Source: a virus. From it: a stretch of 21,994 nucleotides of DNA. Below are positions 1 to 7,416 of the stretch, piece after piece; position 1 is the first letter of the stretch; every line of letters starts with the position of its first letter. The stretch is from positions 1 through 21,994 of IMG/VR virus record IMGVR_UViG_3300008450_000523. The stretch is one strand, 5' to 3'. The position numbers and the translations under genes are program-made. The notes beneath the pieces are model-generated. The model ran no database searches, was not told the DNA's origin, and saw only the letters and a list, made by a program, of their open reading frames with translations.

Positions 1-1
1 T

Positions 2-340
2 ATGACAACTGTATATGTGACTAATCGAAGCGAAAAAGCTTTGATCCAAAACTACGCTTTTCAGGACTATAAGTTTCCTGTAAACGAACCAGTCGAGATC
101 AGTGTAGAGATGGCGCGTCATGTATTTGGTTATGAGCAGGAAAATAAACTTCCTGCGATGGTGATGCTTGGGTTATGCAAATCAACCAATGAGATCGAAG
201 AAGGTTTGGTCAAGTTGGCAAAGTTTGAGATAACCCAAGATAAGCCGGAACAGAATCGCTTTTTATCCCCTGGCGATGACTCAGTAACCCCCCTTGTGCC
301 TAAAGCACATAGGGGGCGAACAGTCGTTAAAGCCGCTTAG
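2..340 (+). CDS. conserved phage virion-region protein of unknown function
   Basis: A 112-residue soluble protein with no signal peptide or membrane segment. Residues 1-50 carry a short beta-rich segment (VYVTNRSEKALIQ, then YKFPVNEPVEISVEMARHVFGY), followed by a charged helix-like stretch (EIEEGLVKLAKFEI) and a basic tail. Its position just upstream of the head-tail adaptor suggests it lies between the major capsid gene, presumably left of the window, and the connector genes. I recall similar small proteins next to capsid genes in uncultured tailed phages, but no function is known to me. The ATG at base 2 is the first codon visible, so an upstream start outside the window cannot be excluded. 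A strong stem-loop lies inside its last 20 codons. Confidence 0.75.
   Translation: MTTVYVTNRSEKALIQNYAFQDYKFPVNEPVEISVEMARHVFGYEQENKLPAMVMLGLCKSTNEIEEGLVKLAKFEITQDKPEQNRFLSPGDDSVTPLVPKAHRGRTVVKAA
289..316 (+). other. strong stem-loop inside the 3' end of the first gene
   Basis: Bases 289-299 (CCCCCTTGTGC) can pair with 305-316 (GCACATAGGGGG), giving 11 base pairs with one bulged T at 310 and a five-base loop CTAAA. No T-run follows, so it is not a classic intrinsic terminator. It sits 24 bases before the stop codon and 38 bases before the adaptor start. An RNA processing site, an mRNA stabilising element, or a partial terminator between abundant capsid transcripts and lower-level connector transcripts are all possible. 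The pairing is directly visible; the role is inferred. Confidence 0.5.
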
Positions 341-353
341 ATATGGGTTTTAA

Positions 354-1199
354 ATGGCAACTCTTAACAGCTATATCACGGAAGTCCGTAGGCTGTTGCA
401 TGATGCAAACGGGAATTTCTATTCCGACTCGGAACTGACTGATTACATCAATGGTGCGCGTGATCGCGTTGCCAGAGATACCGGCTGTCTAAGAAAACTA
501 CAAGTTGCTCAAACACCAATAGCACCCGTAGGCTATTCTGGTAATCCAGTTATCTGGACTGCAAATACGTTCTATGCCGTTGGCGCTTTAGTTTTTTCAA
601 ACATCTTTATTTATGAGGTCACTGTTGCCGGAACGACAGGTGACACTCCACCGCCTTATCCAGATAACTACACCGCATACCCGCCTTCAACGCCTTTTTT
701 AAATGGCACGGCAGAGTTTCGGTATGCTGGTAACTGCGAGATTATTCCTTACGACAGTTTGCCGGAAACTGGGCAGACGCTAGATATTCTGAACGTCAAT
801 GTGTTTTGGGGGAACAGCCGTTATCCGCTGTCTTATATGCCCTGGACGCAGTTCAACGCACAATTACGTTATTGGCAGAATTACATTGGTCGGCCTGTAG
901 CTTTTTCTGTTTTCGGTCAGAACCAGATTTACATTTCTCCGATTCCTGACCAGGTTTACACCATCGAAGTCGATACAACGATTTTGCCTGTGCCGCTGGT
1001 TAATGGCGCAGAGGTGGACAGCATTATTGATCCGTATACAACACCTGTCGCTTACTACGCAGCGTATACGGCGAAGTTCAAAGAACAGTCTTATGGCGAA
1101 TCTGAAATTTTCTACCAGCAATATATTAGCAAGGTTCGCTCTGTACTCAACACTACGTTCACAAGGCGAATGCCCGATCCTTACAGCACTCCGTTCTAA
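354..1199 (+). CDS. head-to-tail adaptor (connector) protein
   Basis: A 281-residue protein. Its N-terminus, with TEVRRLLHDANGNFYSDSEL and then TDYINGARDRVARDTG, is typical of the phage adaptor family, an alpha-helical ring protein below the portal comparable to P22 gp4. The middle and C-terminal parts are rich in aromatic residues and proline and beta-like (VFGQNQIYISPIPDQVYTIE), ending in a helix (YYAAYTAKFKEQSYGESEIFYQQYISKVRSVL) with a terminal RRMPDPYSTPF. Placement between a small capsid-region gene and a long tail protein agrees with connector function. The ATG at 354 gives the family-like N-terminus; its ribosome site is weak, so coupling to upstream translation is likely. The family assignment is by motif memory. 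Confidence 0.75.
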   Translation: MATLNSYITEVRRLLHDANGNFYSDSELTDYINGARDRVARDTGCLRKLQVAQTPIAPVGYSGNPVIWTANTFYAVGALVFSNIFIYEVTVAGTTGDTPPPYPDNYTAYPPSTPFLNGTAEFRYAGNCEIIPYDSLPETGQTLDILNVNVFWGNSRYPLSYMPWTQFNAQLRYWQNYIGRPVAFSVFGQNQIYISPIPDQVYTIEVDTTILPVPLVNGAEVDSIIDPYTTPVAYYAAYTAKFKEQSYGESEIFYQQYISKVRSVLNTTFTRRMPDPYSTPF

Positions 1200-1201
1200 C
1201 T

Positions 1202-3169
1202 ATGGCTGCGACAGAGCAAAAGAAAAGTTACGAGGTAGTCAAGAACTTCAGAGGTGTTAACACCAAGGCTAACCGCACGGCTATTGATAAGGATGAGTTT
1301 TCTTGGTTAGAAAACGCCATGCCTATTGGTTACGCCAATCTTAAAATTGTTCCAACCTTTACTACTGCAAATGTTTCATTTTCCAATTCAGTTACAACTC
1401 TAACATCTTGTAATATCAATAACTCAGATTTTGTTTTAGGGTTTAGCGAGAATGGTCGGGCTGAAGCAATTAATGTTGTTAATTACACAAAAAGCAATGT
1501 AGCTGTTGCTGGTACGTTTTCCAATTCTGGAATTAACACTACACAATGGAAAAGCGAAAGAATACTGATTGGCGATCCAGAAAAAGGTGTTTTTTCTTGG
1601 GATGGAACTAATCTAGTTACTATTGGCTCCGTCGGATCAATAGCTATTCTTAGACCAGGAAGCGGATACACAAGCACACCTGTCGTTAATATTTCTGCTC
1701 CAGATGAAGTTGGCGGCATTCAGGCAACGGCTCAAGCGACGGTTACTGCTAATGCGGTTACGGCTATCACGCTAACAGAAGCTGGATCGGGTTATATAAA
1801 TCCACCAACAGTTACGATTTTTGGTGGTGGTAGTACAAACGCAGCAAATGCTGTTTGTAGTTTTGTGACGTTTAGAAAAGGCACAGTTAGCATCAATGTC
1901 ACTAATCCTGGCACGGGCTACACCAACGTATTAAATACGGTTGTGACAATTACAGGTGGTGGCGGTACAAATGCTGCTGCTAGGGCAATTTTGTCTGGTA
2001 ATCAGATTTCACGGATTGTAATGACTAATCCTGGAATCAACTACACCAACAATGCCAACATTACTGTGACGATTACGGGCGGGGGAGGCAATAATGGAGC
2101 AGCCAAAGCCGTTATCCAAACAGATTCAGTATCAGGAATACAAACTTTTTCAGGAAGAACTTGGGTTAGCCAGGGAAGGACTGTTTTTTACTCTGCTGCT
2201 GATTCTTATAGCGATTTTACAAGTGTGTCTGCTGGCAACCTTGTTTTAACGGATAGCACGCTCCATAGCAATATTGTCCAACTGTTATCAGCCAATAACT
2301 TTTTGTACATCTTTGGTGAAGACAGCATCAATGTCTTTTCTGATGTTCGCGTTACATCGTTAGGCACAACTATATTCACCAACACCAACGTATCTGCCTC
2401 CGTAGGTACTCGGTTGCCGTATGCAATTTTCCCGTTCTTCCGTTCAGTATTGTTTATGAACGAATACGGTGCTTACGCACTTGTTGGCTCTACTACTTCA
2501 AAAATATCAGATGCTCTGGATGGCGTCTTCCCTGACATTGACTTTACTACAGCAGAGATTACTGGTGGTCAGGTACTTATAAACAACATTTTGTGTGCTG
2601 CCTTTAATATTCGCTACAACTATAACGGCACATATCAATACATCCAAGCGGTGTTCTTTGATAAAAAATGGTTTTTTACTAAGCAAAATCCAAATTTAAA
2701 ATTGATTACTTCCATTCCTACAAATGGAAAAATCAATATGTACGGAACTACCGGAACAGACTTAGTGTTTTTGTATTCAGATTCTACGAGTTTGATTGAT
2801 AGCGTTATTGAAACGGCACTGATGCCGATGACCGATCCAATCAGGACAAAACAAGCGTTAAAGGTTGGAATTGAAGCAACAATAGATGGCGCTGGTTTGT
2901 TATCAACAACAATTGATAGCGAATCAAGTTCTAGCCCGCCTTATCTTTTAGGTAATTATGTTGTTTGGACTAACAATTTTGGCGCTCCTATTTCTTGGAT
3001 TAACAATTCATCTAGCGTAATTTCCTGGCTCAGTACCAGTGGATATGTCTTATACAAAACTGACGCGCAACAATGGGGTAAATATCTTGGTATGACCGTT
3101 ACTTCTAATTCCTCGGCAATGGTAATTAACGGTTTTGAATACGAACACGAATTAAGAGTGAGGTTCTAA
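1202..3169 (+). CDS. large tail hub or stabilisation-type structural protein with GxGY repeats
   Basis: A 655-residue beta-rich protein. The N-terminus (VVKNFRGVNTKANRTAIDKDEF, here split as NFRGVNTKANRTA and DEFSWLENAMP) resembles podoviral tail proteins of the P22 gp10-like stabilisation or hub class. Residues about 150-306 hold four tandem units of 41-42 residues, each beginning GxGYT and followed by a TVTI-GGGG motif. The C-terminal half has propeller-like segments (NNFLYIFGEDSINVFSDVRV, FMNEYGAYALVG, KISDALDGVFPDI) which I recall as conserved in podoviral structural proteins. It follows the adaptor by two bases and is followed directly by tail-fibre genes, so a place at the tail tip is likely. 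Assignment as gp10-like is tentative; structural role is fairly sure. Confidence 0.65.
   Translation: MAATEQKKSYEVVKNFRGVNTKANRTAIDKDEFSWLENAMPIGYANLKIVPTFTTANVSFSNSVTTLTSCNINNSDFVLGFSENGRAEAINVVNYTKSNVAVAGTFSNSGINTTQWKSERILIGDPEKGVFSWDGTNLVTIGSVGSIAILRPGSGYTSTPVVNISAPDEVGGIQATAQATVTANAVTAITLTEAGSGYINPPTVTIFGGGSTNAANAVCSFVTFRKGTVSINVTNPGTGYTNVLNTVVTITGGGGTNAAARAILSGNQISRIVMTNPGINYTNNANITVTITGGGGNNGAAKAVIQTDSVSGIQTFSGRTWVSQGRTVFYSAADSYSDFTSVSAGNLVLTDSTLHSNIVQLLSANNFLYIFGEDSINVFSDVRVTSLGTTIFTNTNVSASVGTRLPYAIFPFFRSVLFMNEYGAYALVGSTTSKISDALDGVFPDIDFTTAEITGGQVLINNILCAAFNIRYNYNGTYQYIQAVFFDKKWFFTKQNPNLKLITSIPTNGKINMYGTTGTDLVFLYSDSTSLIDSVIETALMPMTDPIRTKQALKVGIEATIDGAGLLSTTIDSESSSSPPYLLGNYVVWTNNFGAPISWINNSSSVISWLSTSGYVLYKTDAQQWGKYLGMTVTSNSSAMVINGFEYEHELRVRF
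1658..2120 (+). repeat. four tandem 41-42-residue GxGY / GGGG protein repeats
   Basis: The GxGY-type motifs start at bases 1658 (GSGY), 1784 (GSGY), 1910 (GTGY) and 2033 (GINY), giving periods of 126, 126 and 123 bases. Each unit continues with a strand motif such as PVVNIS, PTVTIFGGG, VVTITGGGG or ITVTITGGGG and an alanine-rich end (QATAQATV, AANAVCSF, AAARAIL, AAKAVIQ). Units 3 and 4 are the most similar at DNA level. Such beta repeats are common in phage tail and fibre proteins. Confidence 0.8.
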
Positions 3170-3715
3170 ATGCCGGTTCCAAATACATTTGCCAGCGCCA
3201 CGACTTCGATTCCGTTGGCGCAACTGGATGCAAACTTTGCTACGCCTATTACGCTTGGAAATACGGTAATTCAGCTTGGAAATACAGTTTCAACAATAGG
3301 CAACATAACGCTGTCAAACGTCACTATTAACGGCGGGGCGATTAGCGCGAATGTAGCTAATGCAACAACAGATAGCGCCAATGTAGTTGGCTATATGGGT
3401 ATCCCGCAGAACATCCAGAATGGAAGTTACAACGTCGTTCTTGGAGATTCTGGAAAACATATTTATCACCCCATTAACACGGCTGCTGCGGTTTACACTT
3501 TTCCAGCAAACTCAAACGTCGCATTCACGATTGGTTCGGCGGTAACCATCATTAATGGTTCAGCTAACAACATCACAATTTCTCTGACTAGCGACACGAT
3601 GTATTTGGCTGGAAACGGGGCAACTGGTAGCCGAACACTAACGCAGTTTGGTATTGCGACAGCAGTAAAAGTAACCAGCAACTCTTGGTTAATCTCAGGC
3701 ACAAATCTGATATGA
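3170..3715 (+). CDS. tail fibre / appendage protein
   Basis: A 181-residue protein. The N-terminus (FASATTSIPLAQLDANFATP, then repeated LGNTV) is a common phage tail-appendage module. The C-terminal 90 residues (NVVLGDSGKHIYHP, FPANSNVAFTIGSAVTIING, NSWLISGTNLI) match a beta-structured domain I recall at the ends of many phage fibre proteins. It begins one base after the preceding stop with a good ribosome site (AGTGAGGTT) and its stop overlaps the next start as ATGA. It probably forms part of the receptor-contact complex with the next gene. Exact location in the virion is inferred. Confidence 0.7.
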   Translation: MPVPNTFASATTSIPLAQLDANFATPITLGNTVIQLGNTVSTIGNITLSNVTINGGAISANVANATTDSANVVGYMGIPQNIQNGSYNVVLGDSGKHIYHPINTAAAVYTFPANSNVAFTIGSAVTIINGSANNITISLTSDTMYLAGNGATGSRTLTQFGIATAVKVTSNSWLISGTNLI

Positions 3716-5652
3716 CAGGAATTCTACAAGCGTTGTTGTCTTGTTTTGGGGGCCAAGCTACTCCTGGGCCTTCTTACGTTGAAGACGTATTTTCGACGTA
3801 TTTATATACGGGAAACGGATCAACACAAACGATTGATAACGGAATGGACTTGTCTGGATCGGGCGGTATGGTCTGGATCAAAAGTCGATCAGCGGCTACT
3901 GACCATGCTTTATACGATACTGCGCGGGGTGCAACATTTGATTTGGTATCCAATTCTTCCGCAGCGCAAACAACACAAGTAAACGGTCTTACTTCTTTCA
4001 ATTTCAACGGGTTTAGTATTGGTTCTCTAGCCAAACTAAATACAAGTAGCGCAAATTATGCGTCGTGGACTTTTGAAAAAAAAGATAAGTTTTTTGACGT
4101 AAGAGCTGTTTCGCATACGAATGGCACGGCAACAGATGTTGATTTATCAAACCTTGGCACGTTAGGCTCGGTAATTTTCAAAGATACCGGTAGCGGTAAC
4201 TGGTTTGTATGGCATCGGTCATTGAGCGGCAGTAACAAGTTGATATTAAATTCAGCTGATAACCAAGCAAGTTTTACAACATTTAACGTATCTGGTACGA
4301 CGGTCACAATTTCATCTGCCGCAACTACTGGTACAAAATTGATTTATGCGTTTGCTCATGACGCAGGTGGATTTGGTGATTTTGCCGCTGACAATGTTAT
4401 CAGTTGCGGAACTTATCTTGGAAGCAATCATAGAGCGCAAGAAGTTGTTCAGCTTGGGTATGAACCGCAGTGGGTTTTAATTAAAAATATTACAACGAGC
4501 GCAACTCAATGGGTGGTCGTTGACAATATGCGCGGGATGGCAAGAACGGGGCCAAATTCGTGGCTTGCTCCTAATACTGCTAATGTTGAAACAACGACTG
4601 CTGCTGATAGGGTTGTTGCTTCCGCGACTGGATTCTTTTTTGATGGGCCACAACAGCCTATCAATGAAGCTGGATCAACTTTTGTTTACATTGCGATTCG
4701 TCGTGGGCCAATGAGAGTTCCCGTAAGTGGAACGAATGTTCTTCAGTTGTCTGCAAGAACTGGTACTGGGGCAAATGCAACTGTTTCAGGCGGCTCCTCA
4801 ATTGACGATTTGGTTATTATAAAAAATAGGGGTGCGTCAGTCATTCCTTTGTGGGTTCCTAGACTTGTTGGAATTAACTATCTTGCAAGTAGCGCAACAA
4901 CCGCAGAAACTGCTGCCGGAGCAACAATTTTACAATCTAATCCTTGGGATGTAATGGATGGGGTTAAAGTTGGAACAACTTCAACTATTGTCAACGCATC
5001 AGCAAATACCTACATTAATTACTTGTTTACCCGCGCACCTTATTTCTTTGATGTTGTGTGCTACACGGGAACTGGCACAAACACCACACAAGCGCACAAT
5101 TTAGGAGTTGCTCCAGATTTAATGATTGTAAAAGCAAGATCGGCTATAGGTGGTTGGAATGTGTACTCATCGGCTTTAACAAATACGCAATATATTTTCC
5201 TTGATAGCACAGCAGGGAGAGTTAGTGGCGCGACTACCCGCTGGAATAGCACCAGCCCAACCGCAAGCGTATTTAGCCTTGGTACTTCAAGTGAGGTTAA
5301 TGGGAGTGGTACTACCTACGTTGCTTACCTTTTTGGAACTATTGGAGGCGTTTCAAAATCAGGTGGTTATACGGGAACAGGCGCGGCACAAGTTATTGAT
5401 TGCGGATTTACCACTGGCGCAAGATTTGTAATGATAAAAAGAACAGATGCTATTGGTGGTTGGTATGTCTGGGATAGCGCTCGAGGAATTGCTGTTGGTA
5501 ATGATCCATTCTTCTTTATGGATAGTCCAGCATCAGAAAACACATCCACTGATTACATCAATCCGGCAAGTTCGGGTTTTGAGATTTCCAGTACAGCACC
5601 AATAGCAATTAATGCTTCTGGAGGTTCATATCTTTTCTTAGCTATTGCGTAG
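3712..5652 (+). CDS. tail fibre protein with tandem DUF7483-like modules
   Basis: A 646-residue beta-rich protein starting at the ATG that overlaps the previous TGA (3713-3715); an upstream in-frame TTG at 3685 is less likely. Modules with the pattern YTGxGxxQxIDxG then (V/M)(W/M)IK(S/A/R)R begin near residues 32, 447 and 550, with a divergent unit near 233 (VVQLGYEPQWVLIKN). Shared elements include GGMVWIKSRSAATDHALYD, APDLMIVKARSAIGGWNVY and ARFVMIKRTDAIGGWYVWD. This pattern resembles the DUF7483 repeat of phage tail proteins, probably a lectin-like beta sandwich. It is followed by a tail-assembly-chaperone-like gene, which supports a fibre role and receptor or surface glycan binding. The ligand is unknown. 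Confidence 0.7.
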   Translation: MTGILQALLSCFGGQATPGPSYVEDVFSTYLYTGNGSTQTIDNGMDLSGSGGMVWIKSRSAATDHALYDTARGATFDLVSNSSAAQTTQVNGLTSFNFNGFSIGSLAKLNTSSANYASWTFEKKDKFFDVRAVSHTNGTATDVDLSNLGTLGSVIFKDTGSGNWFVWHRSLSGSNKLILNSADNQASFTTFNVSGTTVTISSAATTGTKLIYAFAHDAGGFGDFAADNVISCGTYLGSNHRAQEVVQLGYEPQWVLIKNITTSATQWVVVDNMRGMARTGPNSWLAPNTANVETTTAADRVVASATGFFFDGPQQPINEAGSTFVYIAIRRGPMRVPVSGTNVLQLSARTGTGANATVSGGSSIDDLVIIKNRGASVIPLWVPRLVGINYLASSATTAETAAGATILQSNPWDVMDGVKVGTTSTIVNASANTYINYLFTRAPYFFDVVCYTGTGTNTTQAHNLGVAPDLMIVKARSAIGGWNVYSSALTNTQYIFLDSTAGRVSGATTRWNSTSPTASVFSLGTSSEVNGSGTTYVAYLFGTIGGVSKSGGYTGTGAAQVIDCGFTTGARFVMIKRTDAIGGWYVWDSARGIAVGNDPFFFMDSPASENTSTDYINPASSGFEISSTAPIAINASGGSYLFLAIA

Positions 5653-5662
5653 GGAAAATATT

Positions 5663-6160
5663 ATGGGATACAGAATAGAAGCGACAGGCGAGTATTTTGC
5701 AACGGATGCTTCGCTACGGAATGTTTTAAAAAGCAGACTTGATATTCCTTCGCCGATAACTCCAGAATTTATGGTGCAAAACGGAATTGAACCTGTGTTC
5801 GAGGGGCCACAAGCAACTGGAGGAACTGTTTATCAGTACAGCCAGTTTTCTGGCATAGAGAAAGCAGAAGATGGGAAGTGGTACAAAAAATATGTGTTAG
5901 GGCCAATCTTCACTGATAACGAAGAAGGATCGGCAGTCGAACAGGAATCCGCTTATAAGTCTAGGCGCGATGCAGAGCAATCTGAAAATGTGCGCCAAGA
6001 TCGTAATCGTAGACTTGCTGAATCAGATTGGACGCAGTTGGATGATACGCCAGTTACTAACAAATTAGATTGGGCAACTTACCGCCAGGCACTACGCGAT
6101 TTGCCAGAAAAAGATGGTTTTCCTTGGGCTGTAGATTGGCCTGCTCAACCGGAGGCTTAA
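5663..6160 (+). CDS. tail fibre assembly / tail assembly chaperone-like protein
   Basis: A 165-residue protein starting at the ATG at 5663 with AGGGA 8 bases upstream; a TTG at 5645 inside the preceding gene is the less likely start. Residues about 105-160 contain RRDAEQSE, RNRRLAESDWTQLDDTP, DWATYRQALRDLPEKDGFPW and a final WP, the signature of the phage tail assembly chaperone C-terminal domain (Phage_tail_APC). The N-terminal part (YRIEATGEYFATDASLRNVL, GPQATGGTVYQYSQF) is probably the partner-specific section. Genes of this kind normally lie directly behind the fibre they help fold or trimerise, as here. Family call is confident; chaperone activity versus being a virion part is not decided by sequence. 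Confidence 0.75.
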   Translation: MGYRIEATGEYFATDASLRNVLKSRLDIPSPITPEFMVQNGIEPVFEGPQATGGTVYQYSQFSGIEKAEDGKWYKKYVLGPIFTDNEEGSAVEQESAYKSRRDAEQSENVRQDRNRRLAESDWTQLDDTPVTNKLDWATYRQALRDLPEKDGFPWAVDWPAQPEA

Positions 6161-6490
6161 ATGGGAATTAATGCTTTTACAAAAACAGGCAACACAGTAA
6201 TTTTTACTGCTGCTACAACTGCGCCCACCGCTGTCCAGTGTTCTTCTACTACTTTGGGTGGCAATCAATACAGAGTTGTAAACGCAGGAAACGTGACCGT
6301 GTTTCTAGGTTATGGCACAACTGCGGCAGCAGCCAATACCGCATCGGCAAGTATTAGCACAACAGGAGAGGCTTTCCCATTGTTGGGAAATACCACTCAA
6401 ATACTGACATTTTTGCCCAATGCTTTCTTTACTGGAAGAACAGCATCTGGAACTGCTGCGGTGTACATCACGCCTGGCGATGGTTTGTAA
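6161..6490 (+). CDS. small virion-type protein, copy 1 (related to the one at 15550)
   Basis: A 109-residue alanine, threonine and valine-rich protein without charged clusters, predicted as all-beta. The ATG follows the previous TAA directly with GGAGG at 6151-6155. It shares NQYxVxN, VFxxYGxT and the terminal YITPG(D/E)GL with the protein encoded at 15550-15897, so the two are paralogues. The final 27 bases (6464-6490) match 25 of 27 bases in the other copy. Composition and position suggest a decoration or minor head or tail protein. No named function is known to me. Confidence 0.65.
   Translation: MGINAFTKTGNTVIFTAATTAPTAVQCSSTTLGGNQYRVVNAGNVTVFLGYGTTAAAANTASASISTTGEAFPLLGNTTQILTFLPNAFFTGRTASGTAAVYITPGDGL
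6464..6490 (+). repeat. 27-bp dispersed repeat, copy 1
   Basis: Ends two paralogous genes. This copy (6464-6490) and 15871-15897 differ only at bases 12 and 18, and both include the stop codon TAA. The remainder of the two genes is much less similar, so the conserved end stands out. Confidence 0.8.
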
Positions 6491-6518
6491 GATTACGGGG
6501 TCTAAATTGGAAGGCCAA

Positions 6519-6731
6519 ATGCTCTTTAATCTTGTTGTCGGTATCGCCGCCTTCTTTGGTGGTTGGACACTGAACAACATTACACGGATGTTGAACCGTT
6601 TAGATGAGGATATTCGGGATTTGCCGCACTTGTACGTTAGTAAAGACGATTACAAGAACGACATCCATGAAATTAAGGGAATGTTAGGCAAGATTTTCGA
6701 CAAACTCGAAGGTAAGGCTGACAAAGTATGA
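6519..6731 (+). CDS. single-pass membrane protein with coiled-coil tail
   Basis: Start chosen at ATG 6519 (GGAAGG at 6509-6514) rather than the longer in-frame opening at 6420, which lies inside the previous gene. The 70-residue product has one membrane segment (LFNLVVGIAAFFGGWTL, residues 2-18) and a charged helix (NRLDEDIRDLP, YVSKDDYKNDIHEIKGMLGK, FDKLEGKADKV). This layout is common in small phage proteins annotated as holin-like, XhlA-like or spanin-like. It is separated from the main lysis genes by 9 kb. The 3' end overlaps the next start (ATGA). Confidence 0.65.
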   Translation: MLFNLVVGIAAFFGGWTLNNITRMLNRLDEDIRDLPHLYVSKDDYKNDIHEIKGMLGKIFDKLEGKADKV

Positions 6732-7072
6732 ACATGGAGACTCTTAGCATCGTGAAGTTCGGCGATAAGGACTCGCTAGGGGAGTTTTTGTTCGAAAACG
6801 GTGTTCAGCACAAGTTATTCCAAGAAACATTCATGGATGCAGGCTTTATAGTGCCTGTTTTCCCGCTAATTGACGCTGATATAGACAATTTGGATGACTG
6901 GTTGCAGGTTCATCAGGTTGAACACCAAGCTTTTGCTAACCTTTTGGGGCTAAATAACCCCTTCAATTTGTTAGATACTGACTGGAATAGAGAAGAAGAT
7001 TTTTATGACTGGATAGCCAGTCACTTGTACATTCATGAACAGATTGTTGCTGCCCTTGAATTGGAAAATTGA
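6728..7072 (+). CDS. small acidic phage protein of unknown function
   Basis: A 114-residue acidic, aromatic-rich protein beginning at the ATGA overlap (6728-6731). It contains FGDKDSLGEFLFENGVQHKL and a conserved-looking WLQVHQVEHQAF segment, ending with HLYIHEQIVAALELEN. No membrane segment, metal site or known motif is obvious. I recall similar proteins before the large internal-protein genes in freshwater phages, but no function. Its stop overlaps the upstream region of the next gene, with the next ATG two bases after the TGA. Confidence 0.6.
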   Translation: MNMETLSIVKFGDKDSLGEFLFENGVQHKLFQETFMDAGFIVPVFPLIDADIDNLDDWLQVHQVEHQAFANLLGLNNPFNLLDTDWNREEDFYDWIASHLYIHEQIVAALELEN

Positions 7073-7074
7073 TT

Positions 7075-7407
7075 ATGGCTATGCTTCCCCAACCAAATAG
7101 AAATGTTGCAATGCAACAAAACGCTGATGTTATGCAAGCCATGCAAGGTGGTGGCGGTGCTATGAGCAATCCGCAAACGCAGCAGGCTAGGGAAATGATC
7201 ATGCAGCTTATGGAGCAGACTGGTCTAACCCCTGATCAGCTAAAAGAGTTGGGAAAGCTGGCAGAAATGAGCATCCAAGATCAGCAGGTCTATCCAATGT
7301 TTATGGAAAGACTTAGACGCTTTGGATTAAGCGATGCTGAGAGCTTGCGCGGTGATATTGATTACCAAGCGCTTGCGATATTTGCAACTGCCGCCAAACT
7401 GATTTAA
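7075..7407 (+). CDS. small methionine and glutamine-rich phage protein
   Basis: A 110-residue protein starting at ATG 7075, two bases after the previous stop; a TTG at 7069 is a weaker choice. The N-terminal 45 residues are low complexity (Met, Gln, Gly, Asn: MQAMQGGGGAMSNPQTQQAR), followed by helices (LMEQTGLTPDQLKELGKLAE, MFMERLRRFGLSDAESL). It precedes the 863-residue virion protein by 9 bases. It might be a scaffold-like or virion-internal helper by composition; that is inference only. Confidence 0.6.
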   Translation: MAMLPQPNRNVAMQQNADVMQAMQGGGGAMSNPQTQQAREMIMQLMEQTGLTPDQLKELGKLAEMSIQDQQVYPMFMERLRRFGLSDAESLRGDIDYQALAIFATAAKLI

Positions 7408-7416
7408 GGATAAAAG

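Noticed and set aside
864-1121. Minus-strand open frame across the adaptor gene
   Set aside because: Composition is unlike a natural protein and it is fully antisense to a well-supported gene.
6946-6962. GGGG-CTAAATAA-CCCC inverted repeat
   Set aside because: Only four pairs, inside a coding region and no T-run, so not supported as terminator.
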